Shown in pieces: positions 52,957 to 61,456 of a DNA stretch of 64,000 nucleotides (position 1 is its first letter; every line of letters starts with the position of its first letter). Made by a program: the position numbers and the translations under genes. The stretch lies in the NCBI GenBank assembly GCA_964509425.1, contig CAZDWZ010000010.1:62001-126000 (forward strand), written 5' to 3'. The stretch comes from CAZDWZ01 sp964509425. Its GTDB lineage: Bacteria; Bdellovibrionota_C; UBA2361; SZUA-149; CAZDWZ01. The notes beneath the pieces are model-generated. The model worked only from the letters and a program-made list of their open reading frames with translations. It was not told where the DNA came from and did no database searches.

Positions 52957-54003
52957 GTGATCATCAGCGGTGAACAAGTCAGCTCTGCTCGTCTCGCGCT
53001 TCTCCTGTGCTTCCATCCGCTCACCGGATCGAATCAGCAAACTGGAAAGCTGCTCCCCACGACAAACATGCTCCGCGTTTTCTTCGGCGATCTCCGGGCG
53101 TCCGGAATCTCTGATGTGAAACGGCTCCGGGTTCGGGTCGAGAACTCGAACTTCCCGATGCTCCCGGAATCCGTCGATCAGGTGATCCAGGCGATCCTGC
53201 TGGTGCTCCGCTTCGACAACGCGACGATGAGCCGCGCGGTGAATCGCCTCATCCGCAGTCCGGCGGAGAATACCGAACTCCTCCGCCTCTTCTTCCAGAT
53301 CGCCTCGAATGACTGGGCGAAGAAGCTCGAGAGCGATGCGGAGGCGGTGTTTCGGGAGTTCTCGACTCCGCTTCATCTTCAGATTCTGGACGCGGTCGCG
53401 GAAGAGCGGCTCCGCATCCCGGTCGAGGTCGTCGCGGAGATGCCGGATCTGCTGGCGTATTCGTATCTCATCGCGAGCCGGTTTGCGGCAGAAGAAAGCA
53501 TCCTGAAGCTCCGCCGCGGGGAGCTGGGCGGGGCGGTTTCGGCGCATCGGCTCGCGATCGAGCATCTCACTGAGAGCTGCATCATCCGCGATGAGCGCCT
53601 CGCGAGCGCTCTCCCGTCACAGCCGGAGGAAGGCGTCTACGACATCCTGGTTCGGGGGGCGTATCACTATCTGCTTCTCCCGCCGATCCTGCTTCGGCGT
53701 GGTATCTCGGCGCATGTCCGCTGCGATCCGGAGGTGGAGGTGGAGTTCGATCCGCTCTGGCAGCTGCATACTGCGCGTGCGCTCGGACAGTTCATGTCGG
53801 ACGAACTCATCATCCGCTGCATGGTTCGGGGAGCGGTGCTCATCCCCGCGATGGAAAACCCCGCCATTCTCCGCACGCTCAACGCCCTTCGAGACGACAA
53901 GCTCTTCGATTGGCTGTTGCTGATGCAGGGGTGGCTCAACAAAAAGGAAATGACGGCACAAGTAATTCGCGAGCAGACGGTGGCGTGGATCCTGAAATCC
54001 TAG
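52957..54003 (+). CDS. Unknown helical protein
   Basis: 348 residues from a GTG at 52957, with GAGGG about nine bases upstream; an ATG at 53068 is an alternative start. Not recognised. Nearly all-helical by pattern, with many Leu/Ala/Glu heptads (AEERLRIPVEVVAEMPDLLA, LIASRFAAEESILKLRRGEL) and a Pro-rich turn (LLLPPILLRRG). No signal peptide or clear membrane span. It is flanked by hexamer repeats on both sides. Strong G/C codon bias supports a real gene. Function unknown. Confidence 0.65.
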   Translation: MIISGEQVSSARLALLLCFHPLTGSNQQTGKLLPTTNMLRVFFGDLRASGISDVKRLRVRVENSNFPMLPESVDQVIQAILLVLRFDNATMSRAVNRLIRSPAENTELLRLFFQIASNDWAKKLESDAEAVFREFSTPLHLQILDAVAEERLRIPVEVVAEMPDLLAYSYLIASRFAAEESILKLRRGELGGAVSAHRLAIEHLTESCIIRDERLASALPSQPEEGVYDILVRGAYHYLLLPPILLRRGISAHVRCDPEVEVEFDPLWQLHTARALGQFMSDELIIRCMVRGAVLIPAMENPAILRTLNALRDDKLFDWLLLMQGWLNKKEMTAQVIREQTVAWILKS

Positions 54004-54097
54004 TGCTACCCTGCGAGCAGAGTATCAATGTGGCGGCGAGAGTTTTCCTAGAGGATCTTTCCCGCCTACGGTGACGGCGGGCAAGGCCGTTGCTCCT

Positions 54098-54363
54098 TCA
54101 CTCTCAGTCTCAGTCTCAGTCGCTGTCTCAGTCTCAGTCTCAGTCGCTGTGTCAGTCTCAGCCTCAGTCGCTCTCTCAGCCCCAGTCTTGGCCTTGGTCT
54201 CCCTCTAAATTCTCAGTCTCACTCTTAACTCCCACTCTCTGCCTCGATCTCCCTCTCCTCTCTCCAAAAACAAATCCCGGGTTTGGAGGCTGAGGCTGAA
54301 GCCGAGAAAGAGAGTTCAGATAGAGACTGAGACCGAGACTGAGACCAAGACTGGGAGTAAGGC
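54098..54363. repeat. Hexamer-arm palindromic element, copy 6
   Basis: Left arm of CTCAGT units, with GTCGCTGT spacers every three to four units, the core CCCAGTCTTGGCCTTGGTCT (about 54181-54200), a centre CTCCAAAAACAAATCCCG (about 54262-54279), and a right arm of ACTGAG/ACCAAG units to about 54360. The centre matches that of copy 5. Confidence 0.88.
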
Positions 54364-54387
54364 TGTACAGCTCCACCTCATACCCCC

Positions 54388-54867
54388 CTACTCCACGCAA
54401 TCCCTGCGCTCCTCCTTCCCTAACAAATGCACTTCACTAATCACCAGCTGATGGACCGCGAAGTCCCATGTCTCCATCCCAACTCCCTTCGCCCTCACCG
54501 GGCATGTCGGCTTCGGCTGATTCCGTCCTTTCATATCCCTGATGGAAGCACGAAACTTTATCGCCCGCGAAAACGGATTCTTAATCGTGAGCATGGTTGT
54601 CGCGCTCTCACCAGCAGCGGTCTCATCTCTTGAGAGTGTAAAAACAATCACAGTCCCTGGATCCGAGTTCTCCTCGGCCGCGCTGAAAACCATCGTTCCA
54701 TTTTTCCGGAGCTCGCCGCGGACTTGGGTTGTTCCCCCTGCAAGAACGGTAAACTGCGGACCGGGGCTCGGGAGGATGAAGGACTTTTCTTGGGCACGAA
54801 CCAATCTCGCGCCGCCGAGCGAAGGAAGCAAAACCGCGAAGAGAGAAAACAGGATGAATCGCTTCAT
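54388..54867 (-). CDS. Small exported beta-rich protein, unknown
   Basis: 159 residues from the ATG at 54867, with GGTGG upstream; an upstream frame adds only a few residues. Residues 1-26 are a signal peptide (FILFSLFAVLLPSLGGARLV), with likely cleavage after RAQ. The mature domain is beta-like (FTVLAGGTTQVRGELRKNG, TVIVFTLSRDETAAGES) and contains a few Cys and Pro. The pattern recalls an Ig-like or pilus-chaperone-like sandwich, but no family is certain. It ends next to repeat copy 6. Confidence 0.65.
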   Translation of the reverse strand: MKRFILFSLFAVLLPSLGGARLVRAQEKSFILPSPGPQFTVLAGGTTQVRGELRKNGTMVFSAAEENSDPGTVIVFTLSRDETAAGESATTMLTIKNPFSRAIKFRASIRDMKGRNQPKPTCPVRAKGVGMETWDFAVHQLVISEVHLLGKEERRDCVE

Positions 54868-55287
54868 ACATCGCCCACCACACCGAATGCTCATTCTAGA
54901 GAATTTACAAAATCAATGTCCTCTATTTCGGCTTTCGCTGTTTACGAAATGAGATTTCTTCTCTACCTTGGGTTTCTCGAACTCCACTCACGCTCTCTTG
55001 AAGTGCCTGAACAGCATTGCCAACAAGTGTAGTCCGGCTTCGGGAAACTCTCCCAAGTACCGGACTTGGCGCTGTTTCCTTTCGCGTTTCCGCGAGCCTG
55101 CTCCTATTGGAGTTGGCCCTCGTGGCTGCGAGCGAGGAGAACAGAGAAGGTCCTAGGTTTTTTTCTCAAGAGACATGTTCCAAGAAATTTCAGCATTCCC
55201 AGCATTTCTACTGGGGCGTGAAGACCACTTGAGGTGATCTTCCCGCCCCAGTGGGAATCGGGAAATGTTGGTCCGGGGAGAATCATC
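54868..55287. other. Divergent intergenic region
   Basis: About 420 bp between a minus-strand exported gene and the plus-strand 103-residue gene. The strong hairpin at 55210-55252 lies just upstream of the latter. Nothing else is recognisable. Confidence 0.45.
55210..55252 (+). other. Leader hairpin upstream of the 55288 gene
   Basis: ACTGGGGCG (55210-55218) pairs with CGCCCCAGT (55244-55252), and inner GAAGA pairs with TCTTC, plus a CCACTT/AGGTG tip. It ends 35 nt before the start codon. It could terminate an upstream transcript or act as a 5'-UTR structure. Confidence 0.55.
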
Positions 55288-55599
55288 ATGTCACGCGAGA
55301 GTTCGGTGCGCGTCTCGGCAGACCCCCAACTGCCCGACGCGCGAACGTTCTGCTGCCCGCTCTACCTCTATCAACACCTGCAGCTCTCCGGCGCACTCAC
55401 GGATTTCGAGCGGAAGGTGTTCGAGGAGATGGAGTTCTGTCTTGGAGGGGAACAGATTGGGGAAAGGCGAATCGTGAAGTTCCGCTTCGCCCTCGGCGAG
55501 AAGGTGTATCACTTCATACTCGAACCGGACGACGAGACCGACGACTACTATCTTGTCGTCGAGAATGCCGGCCGGTTCGAATTTGCGCCGCTCAACTGA
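55288..55599 (+). CDS. Unknown small acidic protein, high-GC orphan gene
   Basis: 103 residues from the ATG at 55288, with GGGGAG seven bases upstream. Not recognised. The sequence is acidic at the C-terminus (ILEPDDETDDYYLVVENAGR) and hydrophobic in the middle (FRFALGEKVYHFILE), with two adjacent Cys (TFCCPLYLY). No signal peptide. Strong G/C codon bias and private hairpins on both sides place it with the planctomycete-type orphan genes. Function unknown. Confidence 0.65.
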   Translation: MSRESSVRVSADPQLPDARTFCCPLYLYQHLQLSGALTDFERKVFEEMEFCLGGEQIGERRIVKFRFALGEKVYHFILEPDDETDDYYLVVENAGRFEFAPLN

Positions 55600-55631
55600 G
55601 GTGGGCATCCGGAGGAAACACGACACTCCGG

Positions 55632-55673
55632 TTTTGAGGATGACGAGAAGACCTTCTCTGTTCATCCTCAAAA
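55632..55673 (+). terminator. Perfect 12-bp hairpin after the 55288 gene
   Basis: TTTTGAGGATGA (55632-55643) and TCATCCTCAAAA (55662-55673) pair exactly, and an inner GAGAAG/CTTCTC extends the stem. The A/T ends make it suitable as a bidirectional terminator. It starts 33 nt after the stop. A smaller CCGGAG/CTCCGG pair precedes it. Confidence 0.75.
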
Positions 55674-55676
55674 CTA

Positions 55677-55798
55677 CAGCGGGCTCTTTTGGCGGATCTC
55701 TTCGTTGAAAGAGCGGCTGCGGATGCTTCGGCCGTCGCCGTAGCAAACTCCGCTCCTCGCCGTTCTTTCGCCTCGACCTCCGCCAAAATATCTCGCTG
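55677..55798. repeat. REP-like palindrome C
   Basis: Outer arms (CAGCGGGCTCTTTTGGCGGA with its near complement ending at 55798), inner CTCTTC-GTTG-AAAGAG and GTAGCAAACTCCGCTCCTCG match element A. GTAG is present before AAACTCC but the first GTAG of A reads GATC here. It is the third family member seen. Confidence 0.75.
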
Positions 55799-55851
55799 TC
55801 AGGAGTGAGGCGGGAGAAGCCGGGGGAAAGACTTTTCCCCCGGCGAACCTT

Positions 55852-57090
55852 TTACTGCTCTTGCCGGACCGCGCTTTGCTTCGGGAAGAAGCCGAGGAGA
55901 AGCGCGCCGCTTACCACCGCAAGCACGCTAAACGCGATGAACTTCTCCTGAGGGCTCCACCCGTTCAAGAACGGATAGATACAAAACGCGAGCACCACGA
56001 ATCCGAGCCGGTTAGTCATCGTCGCGAACGACACGCCCGTCGCGTGATATTCGCTCGGCAGCGCGTCTTTGATCCACGCGGCGAGCCTGATCCTCGAGAC
56101 GGCGCGGACTACTTGCGTGAGACCAAGCCCCACCCCGGCGAGCAGGAGGTTGTGATTCCCCCTAGGCGCCGCAAGCAGAATCATCGCTCCCGCGAGGCAG
56201 AGGACGATGAGCAAGGTCACGCGGAACGGCCCGCCGAGCTCGAGCTGGTGCCTCGACAGATAGAGCCCGAGCAGCCCGGAGAACAAGTTCATCGACGCGA
56301 ACCAGATCCCAATATTCGCCTCCGTCACTCCGTGGCCGATCAGAAGCTTTGACTGACACCACATCGTCCCGGTCATGAGGGCCGCCCAGACTGCCCCGGC
56401 CACGAAGATCCAGCGCAGCCAGCTGCTTCTGAGGAAGCAGACGCGGACTCCTTCTTGGAATCCCGCCCAGACCGTTGTCTTGTGCATACGTTTCTCGCTC
56501 GGTTCGTAGAGGAAGAAGGAAAAGATCACGAGAATACCGAAGAGCACGGCCTCCGCGTAAAAAGGCGCGTTGTGTTTCCACGCGAAGAGGTATCCCGAGG
56601 CGAGAGTCGTGAGCGCGGCCGCTCCCATCTCAACTGAGAGCGCGTAGCCCCAGATCTTCTGAAACTCACCCGGGCGGTTCAGCCGCTCCAGCGAATCCCG
56701 GAGCAACGCCTGCTCTGCACCGAAGATCGCTGCCTGGCCGATCGCCAAGAGGAGCTCGGCGATGAGAAAGCCCAAAAACGAGGACGACATCCCGTAGCAC
56801 GTCGCACCGCTCACCAGCATCGCGCCGCCCCACCGGATGAAGTGCCGCCGCCCCCAGCGGTCTGCGGCGTAGCCGAACGGCGCGTCGAAGAAGATCGCGG
56901 TGAGGTGGAAGATCGCCTGCAGGATGAAGAACTGTGCGTCGTTCACGTTCCCTCGCGCGACGTAGAGCGTGAGAATCGGCACCGACAGCCCGGCGGTCGT
57001 CATCGCGAGGACGCGCACCGCAAAAACCAGAAAAATGTTCCGCCGGAGGCGGTGCTCGACCGCCTCGTCGTTGGAGAAGTTCTGTCCCAT
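55852..57090 (-). CDS. MFS transporter
   Basis: 412 residues with about 12 hydrophobic segments. The MFS motif A reads GYAADRWGRRHF after helix 2 (about residues 72-83). A cytoplasmic middle loop (EPSEKRMHKTTVWAGFQEG) splits it 6+6. The start ATG is preceded by GGGG. The pattern is a drug- or small-molecule efflux type MFS, but the substrate cannot be read. A hairpin (AACCGGG/CCCGGTT, about 57126-57146) lies in the leader. Confidence 0.9.
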   Translation of the reverse strand: MGQNFSNDEAVEHRLRRNIFLVFAVRVLAMTTAGLSVPILTLYVARGNVNDAQFFILQAIFHLTAIFFDAPFGYAADRWGRRHFIRWGGAMLVSGATCYGMSSSFLGFLIAELLLAIGQAAIFGAEQALLRDSLERLNRPGEFQKIWGYALSVEMGAAALTTLASGYLFAWKHNAPFYAEAVLFGILVIFSFFLYEPSEKRMHKTTVWAGFQEGVRVCFLRSSWLRWIFVAGAVWAALMTGTMWCQSKLLIGHGVTEANIGIWFASMNLFSGLLGLYLSRHQLELGGPFRVTLLIVLCLAGAMILLAAPRGNHNLLLAGVGLGLTQVVRAVSRIRLAAWIKDALPSEYHATGVSFATMTNRLGFVVLAFCIYPFLNGWSPQEKFIAFSVLAVVSGALLLGFFPKQSAVRQEQ

Positions 57091-57172
57091 GAGAGCCCCT
57101 TTAGTGAAAGAACGCTGATTCCGAAACCGGGTAACCCACCCGGTTCAGAAGAGGTTCCTTAGGGGGCTCTCC

Positions 57173-57454
57173 TCAAGCAGAGGGGTCGAACGGAGAAAAT
57201 TGGGGGATGGTGATTGTGCGGGATGCGGTTTTCGGATGCGGACGATACCCCGCGAGGCCGAAGCGCTTCCCGGAGTGATACCCGCTCCGGCTTGTATCGC
57301 CGCCACGTTCGTTGCTGCGACGATCCCAAACTGCCGGGCGAATCACCGGGATGGCGGCGTTCCGTTTTTTCATTCTGCGGGAAGCAAGACGCTTCGCAGC
57401 CGCGAGGGAGACGGCGGCGGCGAGAAATAGTTGAAGAAATAAAACGGCGTTCAT
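57173..57454 (-). CDS. Small protein with N-terminal hydrophobic segment, uncertain
   Basis: 93 residues from the ATG at 57454, with AGGA about six bases upstream. The start is hydrophobic (NAVLFLQLFLAAAVSLAAAK), a signal peptide or anchor. The remainder is basic (KRLASRRMKKRNAA, RSGYHSGKRFG) and low-complexity. No family was recognised. It is divergent from the DUF1439-like gene and ends 82 bp before the MFS start region. It may be real but is short. Confidence 0.45.
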   Translation of the reverse strand: MNAVLFLQLFLAAAVSLAAAKRLASRRMKKRNAAIPVIRPAVWDRRSNERGGDTSRSGYHSGKRFGLAGYRPHPKTASRTITIPQFSPFDPSA

Positions 57455-57512
57455 AAAAGTCCTGCTTATAAATTTACTTTGACGGGTCGCGTGGAGGATA
57501 GTCAAGTCAGGG

Positions 57513-58112
57513 ATGCAGAAAATGGTAGATATTCAGAACAAACGTATACTCAGCTTGGTGATTGGGGCTGTGATTTGTCTCACAATCACGGCGGGCGCGC
57601 TCGCGTGGAGCCTCTGGGGCAATCGCTTTCAAGTTGTCATCACTGAGCAGCAGATTGTGGATAAGCTCCACGAGAAGTTTCCTTTTCGAAAGACGTTCTT
57701 TCGCCTGCTTGATCTCACCCTCCAAGATCCCGAGGTTCTGCTGGAAGAGGGCTCGAACCGCGTTGCGTTCGGGCTCGAGATTCGGACGAACATCAGGGTG
57801 TCTGTGGACGGAGACCCTTATGGGCCGCTCATCGGGAAGATTAGACTCTCCGGACTGGTCCGGTATGATGCGAATACGGCCCAGTTTTTCCTCGATGAGC
57901 CGCGTGTCGAAAGGCTCGAGATTCAGAACGTTCCGGCAAGCTGGAGTGAGCGGCTCAATCAAGCAGCGACCAAAGCCGTTGCCGAGATTCTTTCGCGGTC
58001 GCCTATCTACCGGCTAAACTCCGCGGATCTGAAACAAGCGGCAGCGCGAGTCGTGCTCCGCGACGTGGTCGTGAAAGACAAGAAGGTGTTCGTGACGCTC
58101 GGGATGGGATGA
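57513..58112 (+). CDS. DUF1439/YceB-like envelope protein
   Basis: 199 residues from the ATG at 57513; an in-frame ATG at 57522 has AGGG at better distance and may be the true start. A hydrophobic N-terminus (RILSLVIGAVICLTITAGAL) anchors or exports it. The body (VVITEQQIVDKLHEKFPFRK, then LTLQDPEVLLEEGSNRVAFG) follows DUF1439, the YceB family of periplasmic lipid-binding-like (BPI/TULIP-type) proteins; no lipobox Cys is seen. It lies 100 bp upstream of the AI-2E family gene on the same strand, so co-transcription is possible. Confidence 0.75.
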   Translation: MQKMVDIQNKRILSLVIGAVICLTITAGALAWSLWGNRFQVVITEQQIVDKLHEKFPFRKTFFRLLDLTLQDPEVLLEEGSNRVAFGLEIRTNIRVSVDGDPYGPLIGKIRLSGLVRYDANTAQFFLDEPRVERLEIQNVPASWSERLNQAATKAVAEILSRSPIYRLNSADLKQAAARVVLRDVVVKDKKVFVTLGMG

Positions 58113-58216
58113 GGCTCCGTGATTGGTCGGTGTCTCAGTGCCTCTGTGGTTGCTAATAAAGCAAGTCGGCCAAGCGTCAGATTTGAAAGAGCGCGGGGTC
58201 TATTACAGAAAGCGTA

Positions 58217-59356
58217 TTGATGAACGGGAAAGATATGGATTCCGAAACCTCGCCGGCCTCGCTTCGAATCGACGGGGAACGCATTCGAGGCCTCGTTCTT
58301 CTGCTGCTGGCGTTCGGCTTTGCCTATCTCGTGTTTCTCGTTTGTCGCCCGTTTTTCGTTCCGATCATCTGGTCGCTCATCCTCGTCACGACCACGTGGC
58401 CCATCTATCGTCGGATTCTCGCTCGGCTCGGCGGCAGGAACACGCTCGCTTCGAGCTTCATGATTGGCTCCGCGTTTCTCCTGCTTTTTGGAATTATTGG
58501 ACCGCTGTTTACCATTCTTGCACGCGAGGCGGCGGATTGGCGTCAGTCTGAGCCGTCCTCGCTGATAGAGCTCGTCGCGAAGGCACCGAACCCGAAGGAT
58601 CTGCCGGTCATCGGCCCTGTGATTCGCGCCGCGGGAGTCGAAGGCGAAGTCTCACCGGAGAAAATTCGAGGCTATCTGGCGTTGTACCGAGCGCAGCTTG
58701 CTCAAGTCGCGGGACGGTTTGCGTCGCAGGTGCTCGAAGCGTTTGCCAACTTTTTTCTCTGCCTTCTCTTTTCGTTTTTCTTGTACCGGGATGGTGCGTA
58801 TGTCGCGTCGAGCGGTCGGAGAGCGCTCGTTCGCATCGGCGGCCCGCGATTCCGGAGCATTCTCTCCACCTGCACCGTGACTGTCCGCGCTGCTGTCTAC
58901 GGACTCCTCGCGACCGCGGTGGCGCAGGGTTTTCTCGCCGGGCTCGGTTTTCTCGTGGCCGGTGCGCAGTTCCCGATTCTTCTCGGGTTCGTCACACTCG
59001 CCGCGTCGTTTGCACCTTTTGGTGCGCCGCTCGTGTATGTTCCGGTTTGCCTGCATCTCCTGCACCAGGGCCACGTGCTCGCCGGTTTCGGGCTCCTCGC
59101 ATGGGGCGTGGGAGTCGTGAGCACGAGCGACAACGTGCTTCGCACCATCCTGATTAGCCAGAGCACGCAGATGTCGTTTTTGCTGGTGTTCATGGGGATT
59201 ATCGGAGGGATCTTATCGTTTGGGTTGCTTGGACTTTTTATCGGTCCTGTTGTGATGGCAGTTCTCCAGGGCCTCTGGCTTGAATGGACCGAGAACCCCC
59301 GGCGGGAAGCGGCGGCGCCCGCGGGAGCCGTAGCGGCGGAACCTTTGCCGGGCTGA
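58217..59356 (+). CDS. AI-2E family transporter (PerM/YdiK-like)
   Basis: 379 residues. The frame opens TTG-ATG (58217/58220); either could be the start. Hydrophobic segments cover about 28-70, 75-105 and most of 165-355. The family layout includes VCRPFFVPIIWSLIL near the N-terminus, and GLLGLFIGPVVMAVL near the C-terminus. PerM-type proteins are inner-membrane permeases, originally linked to autoinducer-2 or Na+/H+ exchange; the substrate here is unknown. The C-terminus is Pro/Ala-rich. Confidence 0.92.
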   Translation: MMNGKDMDSETSPASLRIDGERIRGLVLLLLAFGFAYLVFLVCRPFFVPIIWSLILVTTTWPIYRRILARLGGRNTLASSFMIGSAFLLLFGIIGPLFTILAREAADWRQSEPSSLIELVAKAPNPKDLPVIGPVIRAAGVEGEVSPEKIRGYLALYRAQLAQVAGRFASQVLEAFANFFLCLLFSFFLYRDGAYVASSGRRALVRIGGPRFRSILSTCTVTVRAAVYGLLATAVAQGFLAGLGFLVAGAQFPILLGFVTLAASFAPFGAPLVYVPVCLHLLHQGHVLAGFGLLAWGVGVVSTSDNVLRTILISQSTQMSFLLVFMGIIGGILSFGLLGLFIGPVVMAVLQGLWLEWTENPRREAAAPAGAVAAEPLPG

Positions 59357-59531
59357 GGCCCTGCTTCTCCCCATGCTTTCCTCTTATGACCTCTGGTGAG
59401 GGCCAGGTGAGTCATCATTTCATCATCGTAGCATTGGCTGATAATCATCGTTTCGTAAGGAAATCGCCGTAAATAAGCCCATAACAGAGGAGAGAAACGG
59501 AGTATGTGCTCTGTAATCTTTCTCGGGGTTT

Positions 59532-59783
59532 ATGGATTTTCTTCGGATATTTTTGGTGCTTTCGGCAATCTCGCTCTCGGGATGTTTCGCGCATGAAGCG
59601 CCGGGCCGCTGCAGTCCTTCCGTGAGTCGCGCGCCCTGGGGCAGCACTGATTGTGATCCCTATTTCGAGTCGAGCTCGGATCTGACGGGATACTCGGAAC
59701 GCATGGTGAGGATGGGCAAGGGAAGCTGGCGCACCGAGCGCCGCTTCGACACGCCCGTAGGGCCCATCGTGATTGATTATTAG
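59532..59783 (+). CDS. Small lipoprotein
   Basis: 83 residues. The start (FLRIFLVLSAISLSGC) is a lipoprotein signal with the lipobox LSGC, Cys18 being the lipidated residue. The short mature part has two further Cys (GRCSPS, STDCDPYF) and ends TPVGPIVIDY. GGGG precedes the ATG closely. No family recognised. A TCTGCAGAC/GTCTGCGGA hairpin (about 59802-59836) lies just past its end. Confidence 0.65.
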   Translation: MDFLRIFLVLSAISLSGCFAHEAPGRCSPSVSRAPWGSTDCDPYFESSSDLTGYSERMVRMGKGSWRTERRFDTPVGPIVIDY

Positions 59784-59879
59784 CGCTTCCTCGAAGCACT
59801 TTTCTGCAGACAGATTCGCTTTGAATCGTCTGCGGAGAGGATGACTGAACCTCTTCGCAAAACCTCCTTTCTTGAGTGT

Positions 59880-59917
59880 AACCCCGGGCCGCATCATTCC
59901 GTGATGGGCCCGGGGTT
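59880..59917 (-). terminator. GC-rich terminator after the coiled-coil gene
   Basis: AACCCCGGGCC (59880-59890) pairs perfectly with GGCCCGGGGTT (59907-59917). It is about 30 nt past the end of the minus-strand gene and is followed on the plus strand by GTTGTTT, so it may work in both directions. Confidence 0.75.
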
Positions 59918-59947
59918 GTTGTTTCCCACAGGTCCTCCGGCGTCCGC

Positions 59948-61456
59948 TCACGGCTCGTTTCCGGAAGGCGGATTGCCGTCCGGGAATTCGCCGCCCACGA
60001 AGTTCCGCCGTGTGGGGTGGGCGGTCGGTGGCGGAGCATCCGGCTCCGGGCTGGTGTCGCAGATGTCCGAGAGCGGGCGCGTCTCGAGGTACTGCTGCGC
60101 CATCGCGGCGAAGACCCCCGGGATGAGCGGGATGAGGCCCTCGCCCAGCACCGTGACCTGCGTCCGGAGCTTCTCGGCTTCGGCCCGGCTGAGGCGGAGG
60201 TCGCGTTCGAGGTCCCCGATCTTCACCCGGTGCCCCGGGCATTCCTTGCAGGTAAACGTGGGGATGGTCCTCATCTTCCCCGAGTTCCCGCCGCCGCCCG
60301 TTGCCCGGCTGCGCTTCAGGTCCGCGGCTTCGCGAACTGCCGTGTCGCGTTCCCCGGTCACCCGCTTCACGTCGGCGTCGAGGCCGGCGATCCTGCCTGC
60401 CGCCGCATCCTTGAGCTTCGTCATCGTATCGAGGTTTGCCTCCGCGAGCTCCGCCCGCTGCCTGAGCGCGGAGATCTGTCGCCCGAGTTCGGCCACATGC
60501 TCCTCGATCCGAGTCGCTTCCTGCGCGGCGCTCCGCGCGGCGGCCTCGCGAGCTAAGTCCTGACGCTCGATTGTCGCGTTCGCTTCCGCAAGCTCGAGAC
60601 GGACCCCCTCGAGGAGGCCCTCGGCTGCGGCGCGCTGCCGTTCCTTCTCGGTTAGTTCTCGTCCCAGTCGTTCAGCCACCGCACGGTAGTCTGCCGCGTC
60701 CCGCGTCAGCGAGTCGATGCGTGCGTCCGTGAACTCGCCCCACTGCAGAATCTGCGCGGACTGGAGCACGAGCAGATCGTAGGCGGCTTGCAGGTCTCGG
60801 AGCCGCTCGAGCAGCGGCGCTTCGGCGTTCACACGGCCTTCGGTCGCCGTGAGAAGTTCGCGGCCGAGCCGTGCGACTTCTTGGCCGAGCCGCAGGATCT
60901 CCGCATCCAGCAGTTCCCGTGCGACTCGCCACTCCTCGCGCTCGCGCTCGAGGTCGGCAAAGGCCGTTTTCTCGCGTCCCGCTGCGCCGTCGCGCTCGCT
61001 TTCGAGCCTGCTGATGGTTCCGTCCTTCTCCTGACCGGCTCGCGTGAGTTCGCCGATCTGCCTTTGCAGATCCCCGATCTTCGGGCCGCCCTTCTCCTTC
61101 ACGGGTTTCGGCGGTTTCTCCTTGTCGAGCAAGGCGCGGATGCGCCCGTGCACCTTCCGGTGGTCGGTCAGCTCGAGGAGGTCCATCGCCTTCCGCGCCA
61201 CCGCGATCAGCGCGGTTTCCTCTGCGTCTCGGCTGATGGTCGGCCCGGAGACGGGTTGCGGGACCTCTTCTTCCATCGGCGAGCCGAGACCCGACGTGAT
61301 GATGAGAACGAACGCCGTGAAGACCGAGGCCCCGAGCATCTGGCCGACTTCGAGCTTGAACTGGAACCCGACGACCGCAAGAGCTGCGATCACGATGACC
61401 ATGAACACGAGCCAAGCGGGAATGACCCGCCGGCGATAGAACGGTTCCTTCGACAT
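59948..61456 (-). CDS. Membrane-anchored coiled-coil protein, high-GC orphan gene
   Basis: 502 residues. Two N-terminal membrane segments (about 13-33 and 40-57) are followed by a long charged helix from about 75 to 400 with many Glu/Arg/Ala heptads (QRQIGELTRAGQEKDGTISR and similar), an extended coiled coil. Near residue 405 the motif TFTCKECPGHR has two Cys spaced as a possible metal half-site. The end is Pro/Gly-rich (SPEPDAPPPTAHPTRRNF). High-GC codons, single-gene unit, private hairpin at 59880. A structural or envelope-spacing role is plausible; the function is unknown. Confidence 0.75.
   Translation of the reverse strand: MSKEPFYRRRVIPAWLVFMVIVIAALAVVGFQFKLEVGQMLGASVFTAFVLIITSGLGSPMEEEVPQPVSGPTISRDAEETALIAVARKAMDLLELTDHRKVHGRIRALLDKEKPPKPVKEKGGPKIGDLQRQIGELTRAGQEKDGTISRLESERDGAAGREKTAFADLEREREEWRVARELLDAEILRLGQEVARLGRELLTATEGRVNAEAPLLERLRDLQAAYDLLVLQSAQILQWGEFTDARIDSLTRDAADYRAVAERLGRELTEKERQRAAAEGLLEGVRLELAEANATIERQDLAREAAARSAAQEATRIEEHVAELGRQISALRQRAELAEANLDTMTKLKDAAAGRIAGLDADVKRVTGERDTAVREAADLKRSRATGGGGNSGKMRTIPTFTCKECPGHRVKIGDLERDLRLSRAEAEKLRTQVTVLGEGLIPLIPGVFAAMAQQYLETRPLSDICDTSPEPDAPPPTAHPTRRNFVGGEFPDGNPPSGNEP

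Noticed and set aside
32926..54363. CRISPR array in the repeat regions
   Set aside because: The repeats are contiguous hexamers with no regular unique spacers of 30-40 nt, and no cas genes are present.
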